A stretch of 64,000 nucleotides of DNA, taken from Burkholderiales bacterium (lineage in GTDB: Bacteria; Pseudomonadota; Gammaproteobacteria; Burkholderiales; Burkholderiaceae_C). This document shows, piece after piece, positions 38,601-47,348 of this stretch (positions within the stretch are counted from its first letter, which is position 1; each line of letters opens with the position of its first letter). The stretch covers positions 62,001 through 126,000 of the forward strand of contig JAGWUS010000002.1 in NCBI GenBank assembly GCA_028868305.1. Direction: 5' to 3'. The position numbers and the translations under genes were made by a program. The notes under the pieces are model-generated. The model did no database searches. It saw nothing but the letters and a program-made list of their open reading frames with translations, and had not been told where the DNA came from.

Positions 38601-41284
38601 CCCTGTCCGATATCGCCCGTGCTCTGGAGCACGCCTTGCAACATGTCCAGTTGCACGCACAAGGTGAAGCGGTCCACGCGCTGGTGTTTAACAATGCCGC
38701 AGAAGATATCCGTCGGCTTCTGCACCAGTTTGCCGCTGGTTTCCTGAAGGAGCCAGATACCTCGGTGCTGGAGGCTTTGCAGGCGATCACTGAGACGGAG
38801 TTTGTCGCCCCCGAACATGAGGTGGAGCCGGATGCCGAGCCAGTATCGGAATCCAGATTCATGGAGGACATGGAAACCCAGTCGCCGGTGGTTGTTGCCG
38901 ATTTTGCGCCATCCCGTTTTGCGGGCGATTTCCAGCCCTCAGCCTTAGCCCCGCTGGTACCCGCGCCTCTGAAGGTGGTCGACGCGCGTGACGAGGATAT
39001 CGATGCGGTTGACAGGTTGGATCCGGACCTGCTGTCAATTTTTGAAGAGGAGGCCCAAGAGCTGCTGCCGGCATTGGGAACAGCCTTGCGCCAATGGGTC
39101 GCCCGACCAGACAACCTGAGCGCGCGCGGTGAAGTACTGCGTGTGTTGCACACGCTCAAAGGAAGTGCTCGCCTTGCAGGTGCAATGCGATTGGGGGAAA
39201 TGGCCCACCGGATGGAGTCGAGCATCGAGCAGATCGGCAACGAAAATCTGCAGGCGGTGCAGCTGGAGCCCTTGCTATCCCGATTTGATGGCTTGCAGTC
39301 CAATTTTGAATCGCTGGGCAAGGAGCAGCCGGTCGCGCAGGAGCCGGCTGTACCACAGGTGGTTGCGTCGTCGGCCAAGCCTGTCATCTCTTCCAGCATT
39401 GGGACAGAAAGCGCAGCACCCATCCCTGTTCGGGTTGCCGCCAATCAGTCGGTGCGTGTGAAATCGCTGTTGCTGGATCGCCTGGTGAACCAAGCCGGTG
39501 AGGTAATGATCAGCCGGTCACGCATGGAGTCTCGGCTGGGCCAGTTGCGCGCATCGTTGCAGGAACTGGATGGTAATCTTGATCGCCTGCGGCAGCAGTT
39601 GCGCGATGTCGAGTTGCAGGCTGAGTCGCAGATGCAATCGCGCCTTGCCCAGACCAAGGATGCTGCGCAAGGCTTTGATCCGCTGGAATTCGACCGGTTT
39701 ACCCGTGTGCAGGAGCTGACCCGTATGATGGCCGAGTCGGTGAACGATGTGGCTACTGTGCAGCGTAGCCTGCAGCGGACCGTGCAGGGTACGGAAGATG
39801 ACCTGATTGCACAAGGCCGCCAGGCGCGTGAGTTGCAGCGCGATCTGTTACGCACCCGCATGGTCGAGTTTGAAGGTATCTCGGATCGCCTGTATGGCGT
39901 CGTGCGTCAAGCCGCAAAAGAAGCGGGAAAACAGGTCAAGCTCGACATTGTTGGTGGTTCCATTGAAATGGACCGTGGCGTACTCGACCGAATGACGCCA
40001 GCGTTTGAACACATGCTGCGCAATGCGGTGGTACACGGCATTGAGGGCAACGCCGAACGGGCGGCCAGCAGCAAGCCAGCCGTTGGCACGATCACCATCA
40101 CTGTGGAGCAGGAGAGCAATGACGTGGCCGTTGCCTTCAGTGATGATGGTGGAGGTCTGCACCTGGAAAAAATTCGTGCCAAGGCGGTCGCCAACGGATT
40201 GGTTGATGCTTCGGTGAAGTTGTCCGAGGCACAGGCCGCTGACCTGCTGTTCACTCCAGGCTTTACGACGGCGGACCACATTACGGAACTTGCCGGTCGC
40301 GGTATCGGGATGGACGTCGTGCGCTCCGAGGTGAATGCTCTGGGTGGACGGATTGAGACATCTTCTGAAAAAGGGGCGGGTACCACCTTCAAGCTGGTTC
40401 TGCCCCTGACCACGGCGGTGACCCAGGTGGTCATGCTTCGCATGGGAGAGTTCACCATTGGGGTGCCCGCCAGCCTGATGGAAACCGTGTTGCGCATTCC
40501 CAGCGCTGCTCTGGAAAAGGCGTATGCGGACGATGCCTATGTGGTGGCAGGGCAGAGTGTGCCTTTCTTCTGGGCCGGTGCATTACTGCAGATATCTTCA
40601 CGAAGCCTGGAGCCGATTGCCAAAACAGCGCAGGTCGCACTGTTCCGCAGTGCCGGCCAACGTCTGGCCATGCATGTGGATGAAGTGCTGGGCAACCGTG
40701 AAGTCGTGGTGAAGAATCTCGGTCCCCAATTGGCACGTTTGCCAGGTCTGGCGGGGATGTCCGTGCTGGCATCGGGTTCCGTGGTGCTGATTTATAACCC
40801 GGTGGCGCTGGCAACGGTGTATGGCGAACAGGCCAGGTTGCTGCACAGGGCCTCCGCTTCTGCATCGCAAGCCGGAGTGGTAGCGACCCTGTCGGGTGCA
40901 GAGCAGGTGCCGCTGGTGCTGGTGGTAGACGATTCCATTACTGTGCGGCGCGTTACACAGCGTTTGCTCAAACGTGAGGGGTACCGCGTGGCTTTGGCCA
41001 ATGACGGACTGCAGGCGCTCGAGAGGCTTCAGGAAGAGAAGCCGTCCGTGGTGCTCTCTGACATCGAGATGCCCCGCATGGACGGATTCGATCTGGTGCG
41101 CAACATACGTTCTGACGACAAGCTACGGGACTTGCCCATCATCATGATTACCTCCCGCATTGCCGAGAAGCATCGCGAACATGCCAAGGAATTGGGTGTG
41201 GATCACTATCTGGGCAAGCCCTATTCCGAAGAGCAACTGCTGGAATTGGTGCGCTCTTACTGCGCGACAGCAGTTGAATCCTGA
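35654..41284 (+). CDS. pilL: ChpA/PilL, large hybrid CheA-type histidine kinase
   Basis: 1876-residue CheA relative. Hpt-like modules include FHTLKGSSRMVGL (H673), a degenerate one around H970 (AHSLAGSSATVG) and LHTLKGSARLAG (H1166). Then come the dimerisation and HATPase region (about 1290-1570; NAVVHGIEG, GRGIGMDVV), a CheW-like domain (about 1580-1720), and a C-terminal receiver with D1803 (VVLSDIEMPRMDG). The Pro/Glu-rich linkers repeat FDLPELQT / FDFEPTRT-like phrases. It phosphorylates PilG and PilH. The end overlaps the convergent photolyase gene by 28 bp. Confidence 0.95.
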   Translation: MSSNPAATAMNEPALADLGPLAWVLDELRKSLDGATKAMRRFVRDAELARGSDLSELDASHLRIARQQLHQAVGALEMVGLVAPAKVLRGMEALAQKFVQRPELCSEDAAARLERASFALTEYLEGVLKGKNASAVALFPQYRGVMELASGERVHPADLWPVQWRWQPVEPGTQVAPRAYDAELRSRMDQAVLKIVKTGDKQSAQRMAHWCNGLAAGLSAFEPRCFWLIAAGFFEAKALGLLPEDVYTKRTASRILQQYASLAKGEPEVSDRLAQDLVFFCWVAVPEEGQAAPALNAVRQAYGFENTRTIDYETEQFGRFDPALLVLARKRIAAAAETWSALAGGDTNRLKMAAEQFSAITDSMVKLHPESLPLARALNGAIDATVRSGAAPVPAVAMEVATTVLYLEAAYEDLDPTDSHMVERGARLAQRLQNVAAGGESESMESWMEELYRRVSDRQTMGSVVDELRTSLGEVENSLDQFFRDPSDKTPLREVPSQLSQMRGVFSVLGLEQPALATLRMRGNVEKLLIDDVDADAARTGIFEKLGNSLGALGFLIDMLSYQRALAKKLFVYDEELSEFRPVMGRERSVAPEQTPRSMPDPVVEVAEPQPVTSTSAQGAVPAEQGDEDDAELLEIFLDEAREVVQNGQTALQALEQDRSNLADQTTLRRAFHTLKGSSRMVGLNEFGEAAWSFEQLLNAWLAEQRPASEDLIALAGSAMTALGHWVEDIAAHAEVAWNASDFRHSSDALRLHGTMVPLRTPGELAVAVPEEEPQVGMLEETAEEDVQADFAATEMFDLPELQTHEAVQEAVPTQLMSNLDFGLEPPPAFEATQLASSLDAEPEVALPDFQSTQLFDFEPTRTLEAGEVRDGVARERDLLADVDLGDFDFGTQAAEQTAAPLEEAQGATEPEEEVQEQVKVIGSLRLSIPLYNVYLNEADEWSRRLQIELSEWTLELHRPVPDAAVSLAHSLAGSSATVGFSALSDIARALEHALQHVQLHAQGEAVHALVFNNAAEDIRRLLHQFAAGFLKEPDTSVLEALQAITETEFVAPEHEVEPDAEPVSESRFMEDMETQSPVVVADFAPSRFAGDFQPSALAPLVPAPLKVVDARDEDIDAVDRLDPDLLSIFEEEAQELLPALGTALRQWVARPDNLSARGEVLRVLHTLKGSARLAGAMRLGEMAHRMESSIEQIGNENLQAVQLEPLLSRFDGLQSNFESLGKEQPVAQEPAVPQVVASSAKPVISSSIGTESAAPIPVRVAANQSVRVKSLLLDRLVNQAGEVMISRSRMESRLGQLRASLQELDGNLDRLRQQLRDVELQAESQMQSRLAQTKDAAQGFDPLEFDRFTRVQELTRMMAESVNDVATVQRSLQRTVQGTEDDLIAQGRQARELQRDLLRTRMVEFEGISDRLYGVVRQAAKEAGKQVKLDIVGGSIEMDRGVLDRMTPAFEHMLRNAVVHGIEGNAERAASSKPAVGTITITVEQESNDVAVAFSDDGGGLHLEKIRAKAVANGLVDASVKLSEAQAADLLFTPGFTTADHITELAGRGIGMDVVRSEVNALGGRIETSSEKGAGTTFKLVLPLTTAVTQVVMLRMGEFTIGVPASLMETVLRIPSAALEKAYADDAYVVAGQSVPFFWAGALLQISSRSLEPIAKTAQVALFRSAGQRLAMHVDEVLGNREVVVKNLGPQLARLPGLAGMSVLASGSVVLIYNPVALATVYGEQARLLHRASASASQAGVVATLSGAEQVPLVLVVDDSITVRRVTQRLLKREGYRVALANDGLQALERLQEEKPSVVLSDIEMPRMDGFDLVRNIRSDDKLRDLPIIMITSRIAEKHREHAKELGVDHYLGKPYSEEQLLELVRSYCATAVES

Positions 41285-42750
41285 TCGACCTTGCGCACGA
41301 CTGCATAGCGCAGCAGTGTACGAGCGCGGGCTCTGGTGTGTTCCACCACAGGCATTGGGTAATCCCGACCCAGGACGAGGCCTGAAGCCGCCAACTCCAG
41401 GGGCTTGGCAAGCCAGGGCGCGTGGATGGCCTTTGGCCCCAAGGCTGCGAGTTGTGGCAGGTAACGCTTGATGAACTTACCCTCACTGTCAAACTTCTCG
41501 CTCTGACTGACGGGATTGAAAATGCGAAAGTAAGGTTGTGCGTCGCAGCCACTGGAACTTACCCACTGCCAGCCCCCGTTGTTGGCGGACAGGTCAAAGT
41601 CGTTGAGTTTCTCTGCAAAATAGTGCTCGCCCCAGCGCCAGTCAATGCCCAGGCTTTTAACCAGAAAGCTGCCTGCCACCATGCGCAGCCGGTTGTGCAT
41701 ATATCCGGTCTGGTTGAGTTGCAGCATGGCGGCATCCACCAGCGGATAGCCGGTGCGGCCTTCGCACCAGGTAGCAAAGAGTTCCTGTGCGTGTTGACCG
41801 TTCTCCCAGGCGATCTGGTCGTATTCAGGTTTGTAGGCGTGGCCTGCTACGTGCGGGAAATTGGCCAGAATCTGAAAATAAAAGTCACGCCAGATCAGCT
41901 CCCCCAGCCATGTGGACGCCCCCGCGCTTCCCGCCAATTGGCGCTGCAGCGCCAGCGACACGAGTTGCCGGATAGACACCGTGCCAAAGCGCAAGTGCAC
42001 ACCCAGGTAGCTGGGGCCTTTGACTGCGGGATAGTTGCGGGTTTCGTCATACGCATCCATACGTTCCCGGAAATCGTCCAGTAAGGCGCTTGCACCAGAC
42101 TCACCCGTGGGTATCCTGAGTTGCCGCAGATTGGTCATCTCAAACCCGATGCTGGCCAGCTCCGGAACGCTATGGCGCAAACCCTCAGGCCGCACGGCCA
42201 GTGCTTCCGCCAAGGGAGCCACTGGGTGAGAAACTACCGGAGTTTCACCAAGCTTGCTGCGCCATGCACGGGCATAGGGTGTGAAGACGCCATAGGGTTT
42301 GCCGGTTTGCGTCAGTACTTCCCGTCGCTCGAAGATGACATGGTCTTTACAGGTATGCAGCGCAATGCGCATCGCCTGCAGTTGGTCCCGCACTTGTGTA
42401 TCGCGTTCAATGGCATGCGGTTCGTAATCCTGTGCGGCGAAAACAGCCTGTACGCTGAGCGCCTGCGCAATGCGGGGAATTTCCAGCCTTGCATCTCCAT
42501 GGAGCACGATCAGGCCTGCACTGTCCTTCTGTGCAAGTTTGCGCAATGTGTCGTCGAGTTCAACCAGGCATTCGCGAATGAATTCCACACGGCGGTCTGC
42601 ACGTGGCAGGGGGGCCAGGATTGTGGTATCAAACACGAAAACGCAATACACCTGTGTGCAATGCTGTAAAGCCGCGCTGAGCGCCGCGTTGTCCTGGCAG
42701 CGCAGATCACGGCGAAACCACACCAGACCACTATGAAATTGTTTTTGCAT
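41257..42750 (-). CDS. phr: Deoxyribodipyrimidine (CPD) photolyase
   Basis: Light-driven repair of cyclobutane pyrimidine dimers. ATG at 42748-42750 gives MQKQFHSGLVWFRRDLRCQD. An N-terminal alpha/beta antenna domain is followed by the helical FAD domain with LGELIWRDFYFQIL and NNGGWQWVSSSGCDAQPYFR. 497 residues. The longer upstream frame to 43074 runs antisense to yqgE. Single gene, convergent with chpA, with a 21-bp gap to divergent yqgE. Confidence 0.95.
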   Translation of the reverse strand: MQKQFHSGLVWFRRDLRCQDNAALSAALQHCTQVYCVFVFDTTILAPLPRADRRVEFIRECLVELDDTLRKLAQKDSAGLIVLHGDARLEIPRIAQALSVQAVFAAQDYEPHAIERDTQVRDQLQAMRIALHTCKDHVIFERREVLTQTGKPYGVFTPYARAWRSKLGETPVVSHPVAPLAEALAVRPEGLRHSVPELASIGFEMTNLRQLRIPTGESGASALLDDFRERMDAYDETRNYPAVKGPSYLGVHLRFGTVSIRQLVSLALQRQLAGSAGASTWLGELIWRDFYFQILANFPHVAGHAYKPEYDQIAWENGQHAQELFATWCEGRTGYPLVDAAMLQLNQTGYMHNRLRMVAGSFLVKSLGIDWRWGEHYFAEKLNDFDLSANNGGWQWVSSSGCDAQPYFRIFNPVSQSEKFDSEGKFIKRYLPQLAALGPKAIHAPWLAKPLELAASGLVLGRDYPMPVVEHTRARARTLLRYAVVRKVDQDSTAVAQ

Positions 42751-42771
42751 CGCAACCGCTAAAATCTGTCT

Positions 42772-43371
42772 ATGTCCGGCGATTCTGCACCCATCAACCT
42801 CACGAATCACTTCCTGATTGCAATGCCCGCGCTGGATGACGCGATATTCTCCAAAAGTGTGGTCTATGTTTGTGAGCACACCCAGCGTGGTGCGCTGGGA
42901 CTGGTTATTAACAAGCCCGCCGATATCAATATGGCTGCCTTGTTTGACAAGGTCGATCTGCCGCTGAATCGTTCCGATCTGACAGAAAGTCCCGTGTTTC
43001 AGGGAGGGCCGGTGCAGGTCGAGCGCGGCTTTGTGCTGCATGAGCCTATCTGGGTAGACATGGGCAAGGACCATGAATCGCTTTACGCTTCCACCATGGT
43101 GATACCAGGTGGGCTGGAGATGACCACCTCCAAAGATGTCCTTGAAGCACTGTCCGGCGGCGCAGGACCGCGCAAGGTGCTGGTGTCACTGGGGTATTCG
43201 GCCTGGGGCGAGGGCCAACTGGAAAGCGAATTGAGCGAGAACAGCTGGCTCACGGTCGATGCCGACCCCAGGGTCATTTTTGATACGCCGGTGGAGCAAC
43301 GCTACGACAAGGCGCTTTCCTTGCTGGGATTGCAGTCCTGGATGATCTCAAGCCAGGTGGGCCACGCATGA
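42772..43371 (+). CDS. YqgE/AlgH family protein
   Basis: A 199-residue UPF0301 protein (NHFLIAMPALDDAIFSKSV, GALGLVINKP, VFQGGPVQVERGFVLH). In Pseudomonas the family was named AlgH for an effect on alginate, but the biochemical role is unknown. It heads the operon yqgE-ruvX-pyrR-pyrB-pyrC', joined by 4-nt overlaps up to pyrR, an order shared by many beta- and gammaproteobacteria. Confidence 0.93.
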   Translation: MSGDSAPINLTNHFLIAMPALDDAIFSKSVVYVCEHTQRGALGLVINKPADINMAALFDKVDLPLNRSDLTESPVFQGGPVQVERGFVLHEPIWVDMGKDHESLYASTMVIPGGLEMTTSKDVLEALSGGAGPRKVLVSLGYSAWGEGQLESELSENSWLTVDADPRVIFDTPVEQRYDKALSLLGLQSWMISSQVGHA

Positions 43372-43787
43372 GCACTGTGGCTTCGGCAGTGGCAGTTCCC
43401 TCATCACCTTCCACCTTTATTGCGTTTGATTTCGGGGTGAAGCGCACGGGCGTTGCTGTCGGAAATCGATTGCTGGGAACGGCCCAGCCGCAGGGTTCCA
43501 TTGTGGCCCAGGGTGATGCCCGGTTTGACCAGATTGCGCTGCGTCTGAAAGAGTGGCAACCCGACGCAATTGTCATTGGCGTGCCGTACCACCCGGATGG
43601 CGCGGCCCATGAGAACACGGCGCGGGCCAAAAAATTTGGCCGGCAGCTGCACGGCCGGTTTGGCTTGCCCGTGTATGAGGTGGATGAGCGTTACAGCACC
43701 ACCGAGGCATTGGCGTCGGGCGCCAGGGACGCGGATGCTGCGTCTGCCTGCATTATTCTGGAACAGTTTTTGAGGAGTTTGGTGTGA
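43368..43787 (+). CDS. ruvX: RuvX/YqgF, RNase H-fold nuclease (rRNA processing or Holliday junction resolvase)
   Basis: RNase H-like protein of 139 residues with the first acidic residue in FDFGVKRTGVAVGN and the later acidic end DEAASAC-type region near VDERYSTTEAL. Known roles are pre-16S rRNA 5' processing and, in some species, branch nuclease activity. The start overlaps yqgE and its stop overlaps pyrR (GTGTGA), so translation is coupled. Confidence 0.93.
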   Translation: MSTVASAVAVPSSPSTFIAFDFGVKRTGVAVGNRLLGTAQPQGSIVAQGDARFDQIALRLKEWQPDAIVIGVPYHPDGAAHENTARAKKFGRQLHGRFGLPVYEVDERYSTTEALASGARDADAASACIILEQFLRSLV

Positions 43788-44281
43788 CTACATTGGCACT
43801 GGATGCGGAGGCCCTGTACCGCGAGCTGCTGCGGGGCGTGCGGCAACTTCTTGGCACGGACACCCGACTGGTCGGCATTACATCCGGCGGAGCCTGGCTG
43901 GCGGAGCGACTGCAGGCCGACCTGCAATTGCCAGGGAAGGCCGGCACCATCTCTTCATCCATGCACCGTGATGACTTTGCGCAGCGTGGGCTGTCATCTG
44001 GAGGCCAAACCCAGTTGCCCTTTGATGTGAATGGGGCTGACATCCTGATTCTTGATGATGTGCTCTACACCGGGCGCACGATCCGGGCCGTGATCAACGA
44101 GCTGTTTGACTACGGGCGGCCGGGGAATGTCCGGATGGCGGTATTGGTAGACCGTGGCGGGCGCGAACTGCCCGTGCAGGCCGACTTTGCAGCTGCCCGC
44201 ATTACGCTGGGCAAAGACCAGTCGCTGGCACTGGCGCGCAGTGACACCGGCGTGTTCAGTTTCAATGTGAAGGCGGCATGA
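43784..44281 (+). CDS. pyrR: PyrR, PRPP-binding uracil phosphoribosyltransferase-like pyrimidine regulator
   Basis: PRTase-fold protein of 165 residues with the PRPP loop [16 protein letters not shown] and C-terminal [15 protein letters not shown] segment. In Gram-positive bacteria PyrR attenuates pyr transcription; in Gram-negatives it is often linked to pyrB-pyrC' as here, with a role that is less clear. No attenuator stem was identified between the genes. GTG start overlapping ruvX by 4 nt; pyrB starts one base after its stop. Confidence 0.92.
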   Translation: MTTLALDAEALYRELLRGVRQLLGTDTRLVGITSGGAWLAERLQADLQLPGKAGTISSSMHRDDFAQRGLSSGGQTQLPFDVNGADILILDDVLYTGRTIRAVINELFDYGRPGNVRMAVLVDRGGRELPVQADFAAARITLGKDQSLALARSDTGVFSFNVKAA

Positions 44282-44282
44282 C

Positions 44283-45245
44283 ATGCTTTACAAACGCAAC
44301 CCCCAGCTGAACAAAAACGGTGAGCTCATCCATTTGCTCTCTACCGAAGGCCTTCCCAAGGATATCCTGACCCACATCCTGGATACCGCCACCAACTTCG
44401 TGTCAGTCAATGACCGCGAAGTGAAGAAGGTTCCGCTGCTGCGAGGCAAGAGCGTATTCAACCTGTTCTTCGAGAACTCCACCCGTACCCGCACTACGTT
44501 TGAAATCGCTGCCACCCGTTTGAGCGCCGACGTGATCAATCTGGACATTGCCCGTTCCAGCGCGTCCAAGGGAGAGTCGCTGCTCGACACCATTGCCAAC
44601 CTGAGCGCCATGGCCGCAGACATGTTTGTGGTGCGCCATAGCGAGTCCGGCGCCCCCTATTTGATTGCCCAGCACGTGGCGCCCCATGTGCACGTGATCA
44701 ATGCTGGCGACGGTCGCCATGCCCACCCCACCCAGGGCCTGTTGGACATGTTCACCATCCGGCATTACAAGAAGGATTTTTCCAACCTCACCGTGGCCAT
44801 CGTGGGCGACGTGCTGCATTCCCGGGTCGCGCGTTCCGACATCCATGCCCTGACCACACTGGGCTGTGCCGAGGTGCGCGTGGTGGGGCCCAAAACCCTG
44901 GTCCCGTCCGACATGGCCCAGATGGGTGTGCGGGTGTGTCACACACTGGAAGAAGGCATCAAGGATTGCGACGTGGTCATCATGCTGCGTCTGCAGAACG
45001 AGCGCATGAGTGGCGCGCTGCTGCCATCCATGCACGAGTTTTTCAAGAGCTTTGGCCTCACGCCCGAGAAACTGCAACTGGCCAGGCCGGATGCCATCGT
45101 CATGCATCCGGGGCCCATTAACCGCGGTGTGGAGATTGACTCGGCAGTGGTGGATGGTAACCAGAGTGTGATCCTGCCGCAGGTCACGTTTGGTATTGCC
45201 GTGCGCATGGCAGTGATGAGCATCGTTGCGGGGAATGAAGCATGA
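44283..45245 (+). CDS. pyrB: PyrB, aspartate carbamoyltransferase catalytic subunit
   Basis: First committed step of pyrimidine synthesis (carbamoyl phosphate plus aspartate). Carbamoyl-phosphate motif [15 protein letters not shown], catalytic block [12 protein letters not shown], and C-terminal [11 protein letters not shown] are present. 320 residues. No pyrI regulatory gene is adjacent; instead pyrB is coupled by ATGA to a dihydroorotase-like gene, the class A dodecameric ATCase arrangement known from Pseudomonas. Confidence 0.97.
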   Translation: MLYKRNPQLNKNGELIHLLSTEGLPKDILTHILDTATNFVSVNDREVKKVPLLRGKSVFNLFFENSTRTRTTFEIAATRLSADVINLDIARSSASKGESLLDTIANLSAMAADMFVVRHSESGAPYLIAQHVAPHVHVINAGDGRHAHPTQGLLDMFTIRHYKKDFSNLTVAIVGDVLHSRVARSDIHALTTLGCAEVRVVGPKTLVPSDMAQMGVRVCHTLEEGIKDCDVVIMLRLQNERMSGALLPSMHEFFKSFGLTPEKLQLARPDAIVMHPGPINRGVEIDSAVVDGNQSVILPQVTFGIAVRMAVMSIVAGNEA

Positions 45246-46534
45246 AAGTACTGATCAAAGGCGGCCGCGTTATCGACCCGGCCAGCGGTTTTGATGAAAA
45301 AGTCGATGTAGCCCTTGCCAATGGTTCAGTGGCAGCTATAAAAAATGTAGCAACCGACTTTGAACCAGATCAAACCATTGACGCCAGCGGCTGCATTGTG
45401 ATGCCCGGTCTGGTGGACCTGTGCGTGCGCCTGCGTGAGTCCGGCCATCCCCGGGCCGGCGAGCTCAGCAGCGAACGCGCTGCGGCTGCGGCGGGTGGCG
45501 TGACCACGCTGGTGTGTCCGCCCGACACCACACCGGTGCTCGATGAAGCCGGCCTGGTGGAAATGCTGCACTACCGCACCCAACTGCAGGGTGGTCCGCG
45601 CGTGCTGCCACTGGGCGCGCTCACGCGTGCCTTGGCTGGCGAGGTGCTCGCGCCCATGCAGCAGCTGGCTGATGCCGGTTGCGTGGGTTTTGGACAGGCC
45701 GAAGTGCCGCTGGCCAACACCCAGGTAATGCAGCGTGCGCTGCAATATGCCAGCACGTTTGGCTATTCGGTGTGGCTGCGTCCACAGGAACTTCATCTCG
45801 GTAAAGGTGTGGCTGCCAGCGGCCCCCTGGCCACGCGCCTGGGCCTGAGCAGCGTGCCCGTGGCGGCGGAGACCATTGCTCTGCACACCATTTTTGAGCT
45901 GGTGCGCTCCACCCGCGCCCGCGTGCACCTGTGCCGCATCAGCAGTGCTGCCGGTGTCGAACTGGTGCGCCAGGCCAAGGCAGAGGGCCTGCCCGTAAGC
46001 TGCGATGTGAGCATCAACTCACTGCACCTGACGGACCTGGATATTGGGTACTTTGACAGCCGCATGCGGCTCAATCCACCCTTGCGTCAGCAGCGCGATC
46101 GCGATGCACTGCGGGCGGGGTTGTTCGATGGCACCATCGATGCGCTGGTGTCGGACCACACCCCGGTGGACGAGGATGCCAAGGCCCTGCCTTTTGCCGA
46201 AGCGGAGCCTGGCGCTACCGGGGTGGAGTTGCTGCTGAGCCTGACCCTCAAGTGGGCGCAAGAAGCGGATGTTTCACTGCCAAGCGCGTTGGCCGTGGTG
46301 TCCAGCCAACCTGCTGGCGTGCTTGGGTCATCCATGGGGCCATTGGTGGGCAGTGTCGGGCGACTGGTGGCGGGTGGTGTGGCAGATCTCTGCATTTTTG
46401 ACCCACAAGCGGCCTGGGTGGTGGAGCCCGGTGCCCTGCGCAGTCAGGGGCAGCACACACCTTTCGGCGGGTACGAACTGCCGGGGCGCGTGCGCACCAC
46501 CCTGGTGGGTGGAAAGATTGCCTTTGCCGCCTGA
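45242..46534 (+). CDS. pyrC': PyrC', non-catalytic dihydroorotase-like subunit of ATCase
   Basis: 430-residue amidohydrolase-fold protein matching dihydroorotase throughout ([34 protein letters not shown]), but the metal-binding HxH that active enzymes carry after VDL is replaced: positions 61-63 are C-V-R. In pseudomonads such inactive PyrC' (PyrX) proteins are structural partners needed for ATCase activity, and the active dihydroorotase is encoded elsewhere. The 4-nt overlap with pyrB supports that. Residues 30-37 are encoded by a copy of the dispersed repeat. Confidence 0.88.
   Translation: MKVLIKGGRVIDPASGFDEKVDVALANGSVAAIKNVATDFEPDQTIDASGCIVMPGLVDLCVRLRESGHPRAGELSSERAAAAAGGVTTLVCPPDTTPVLDEAGLVEMLHYRTQLQGGPRVLPLGALTRALAGEVLAPMQQLADAGCVGFGQAEVPLANTQVMQRALQYASTFGYSVWLRPQELHLGKGVAASGPLATRLGLSSVPVAAETIALHTIFELVRSTRARVHLCRISSAAGVELVRQAKAEGLPVSCDVSINSLHLTDLDIGYFDSRMRLNPPLRQQRDRDALRAGLFDGTIDALVSDHTPVDEDAKALPFAEAEPGATGVELLLSLTLKWAQEADVSLPSALAVVSSQPAGVLGSSMGPLVGSVGRLVAGGVADLCIFDPQAAWVVEPGALRSQGQHTPFGGYELPGRVRTTLVGGKIAFAA
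45332..45353. repeat. Dispersed repeat core inside pyrC'
   Basis: GCAGCTATAAAAAATGTAGC resembles the second arm of the intergenic repeat family but lies in-frame within pyrC', coding for AAIKNVA. Either the element inserted into the coding sequence or this is a chance match to a short AT-rich palindrome. Confidence 0.45.
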
Positions 46535-46537
46535 CCT

Positions 46538-47302
46538 GTGGCGCTCGCCATGAAGCATGTGCAGGCATTGCGGCGTTTGGTGGGCGTGGCAGTGCACCTG
46601 CTGCACGGCTTGTGGATCGTCAGACGAACTTTTTCAAAGCTGTCACCCGCCCAGAAGGAGGAGCGCGTTCAGGCCTGGGCCCTTGCGCTGCTTGCACGGC
46701 TAGCTATCAAATTAGTAGTAAACGGACAGCCACCCCAGGAAGGCCCGGTATTGCTGGTGGCCAACCACATCTCCTGGCTCGATATCGTCGTGATGCACGC
46801 GGCCCGTCATTGCCGCTTTGTGTCCAAGGCCGATGTCCACCACTGGCCCGTAGTCGGGGGGCTCGCCGATGCAGCGGGTACTTTGTACATAGAGCGGGAG
46901 TCCCGCCGGGACGCCATGCGCGTGGTGCACCACATGGCCGAGCGCTTGCAGGCTGGGGATGTGCTGGCGGTGTTTCCGGAAGGCACCACGGGCGACGGGG
47001 CGCGTGTCATGCCCTTCCACGCCAATCTGATTCAGGCAGCCATTGTCGCCAGAGCACCGGTACAGCCCGTGGCCCTGCATTTTGCCGACCGGATGACGGG
47101 TGCCATGAGTTTCGCTCCCTGCTATATCGGCGATGACACCCTGCTGCGGTCGGTATGGCGGACCCTGACAACGGCTGACCTGGAAGCGGTTGTCAGCTTT
47201 GGCATGCCACAGACGGCGGAGGGTCGTGACCGGCGTACCTGGGCCGCGGACTTGCGGACCGCGGTGGTGGATTTGCGTGCGGATCCCCGACTTCGTGTCT
47301 GA
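46538..47302 (+). CDS. plsC: 1-acyl-sn-glycerol-3-phosphate acyltransferase (PlsC)
   Basis: Membrane-bound acyltransferase of 254 residues forming phosphatidate from lysophosphatidate. Acceptor motif ANHISWLD (HX4D), the glycerophosphate site VFPEGTTGDG, and a hydrophobic N-terminal segment are visible. Start GTG at 46538; ATG at 46550 is possible. It begins 3 bp after pyrC' and may ride on the pyr transcript. A second dispersed-repeat core lies inside it at 46700. Confidence 0.93.
   Translation: MALAMKHVQALRRLVGVAVHLLHGLWIVRRTFSKLSPAQKEERVQAWALALLARLAIKLVVNGQPPQEGPVLLVANHISWLDIVVMHAARHCRFVSKADVHHWPVVGGLADAAGTLYIERESRRDAMRVVHHMAERLQAGDVLAVFPEGTTGDGARVMPFHANLIQAAIVARAPVQPVALHFADRMTGAMSFAPCYIGDDTLLRSVWRTLTTADLEAVVSFGMPQTAEGRDRRTWAADLRTAVVDLRADPRLRV
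46700..46720. repeat. Dispersed repeat core inside plsC
   Basis: TAGCTATCAAATTAGTAGT reads in-frame as LAIKLVV in PlsC, just before NGQPPQEGP. It matches the AGCTAT-AA-TAGTAGC arm of the repeat family, the second such coding copy within 1.4 kb. Confidence 0.45.
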
Positions 47303-47348
47303 AGTGCACGGTGTGGTCCGTTTGGGTGAAACCCGTTAAAGTGCGCTT

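Noticed and set aside
42751-43074. N-terminal extension of the photolyase frame
   Set aside because: Antisense to yqgE; photolyases begin at the FRRDLR region near MQKQF.
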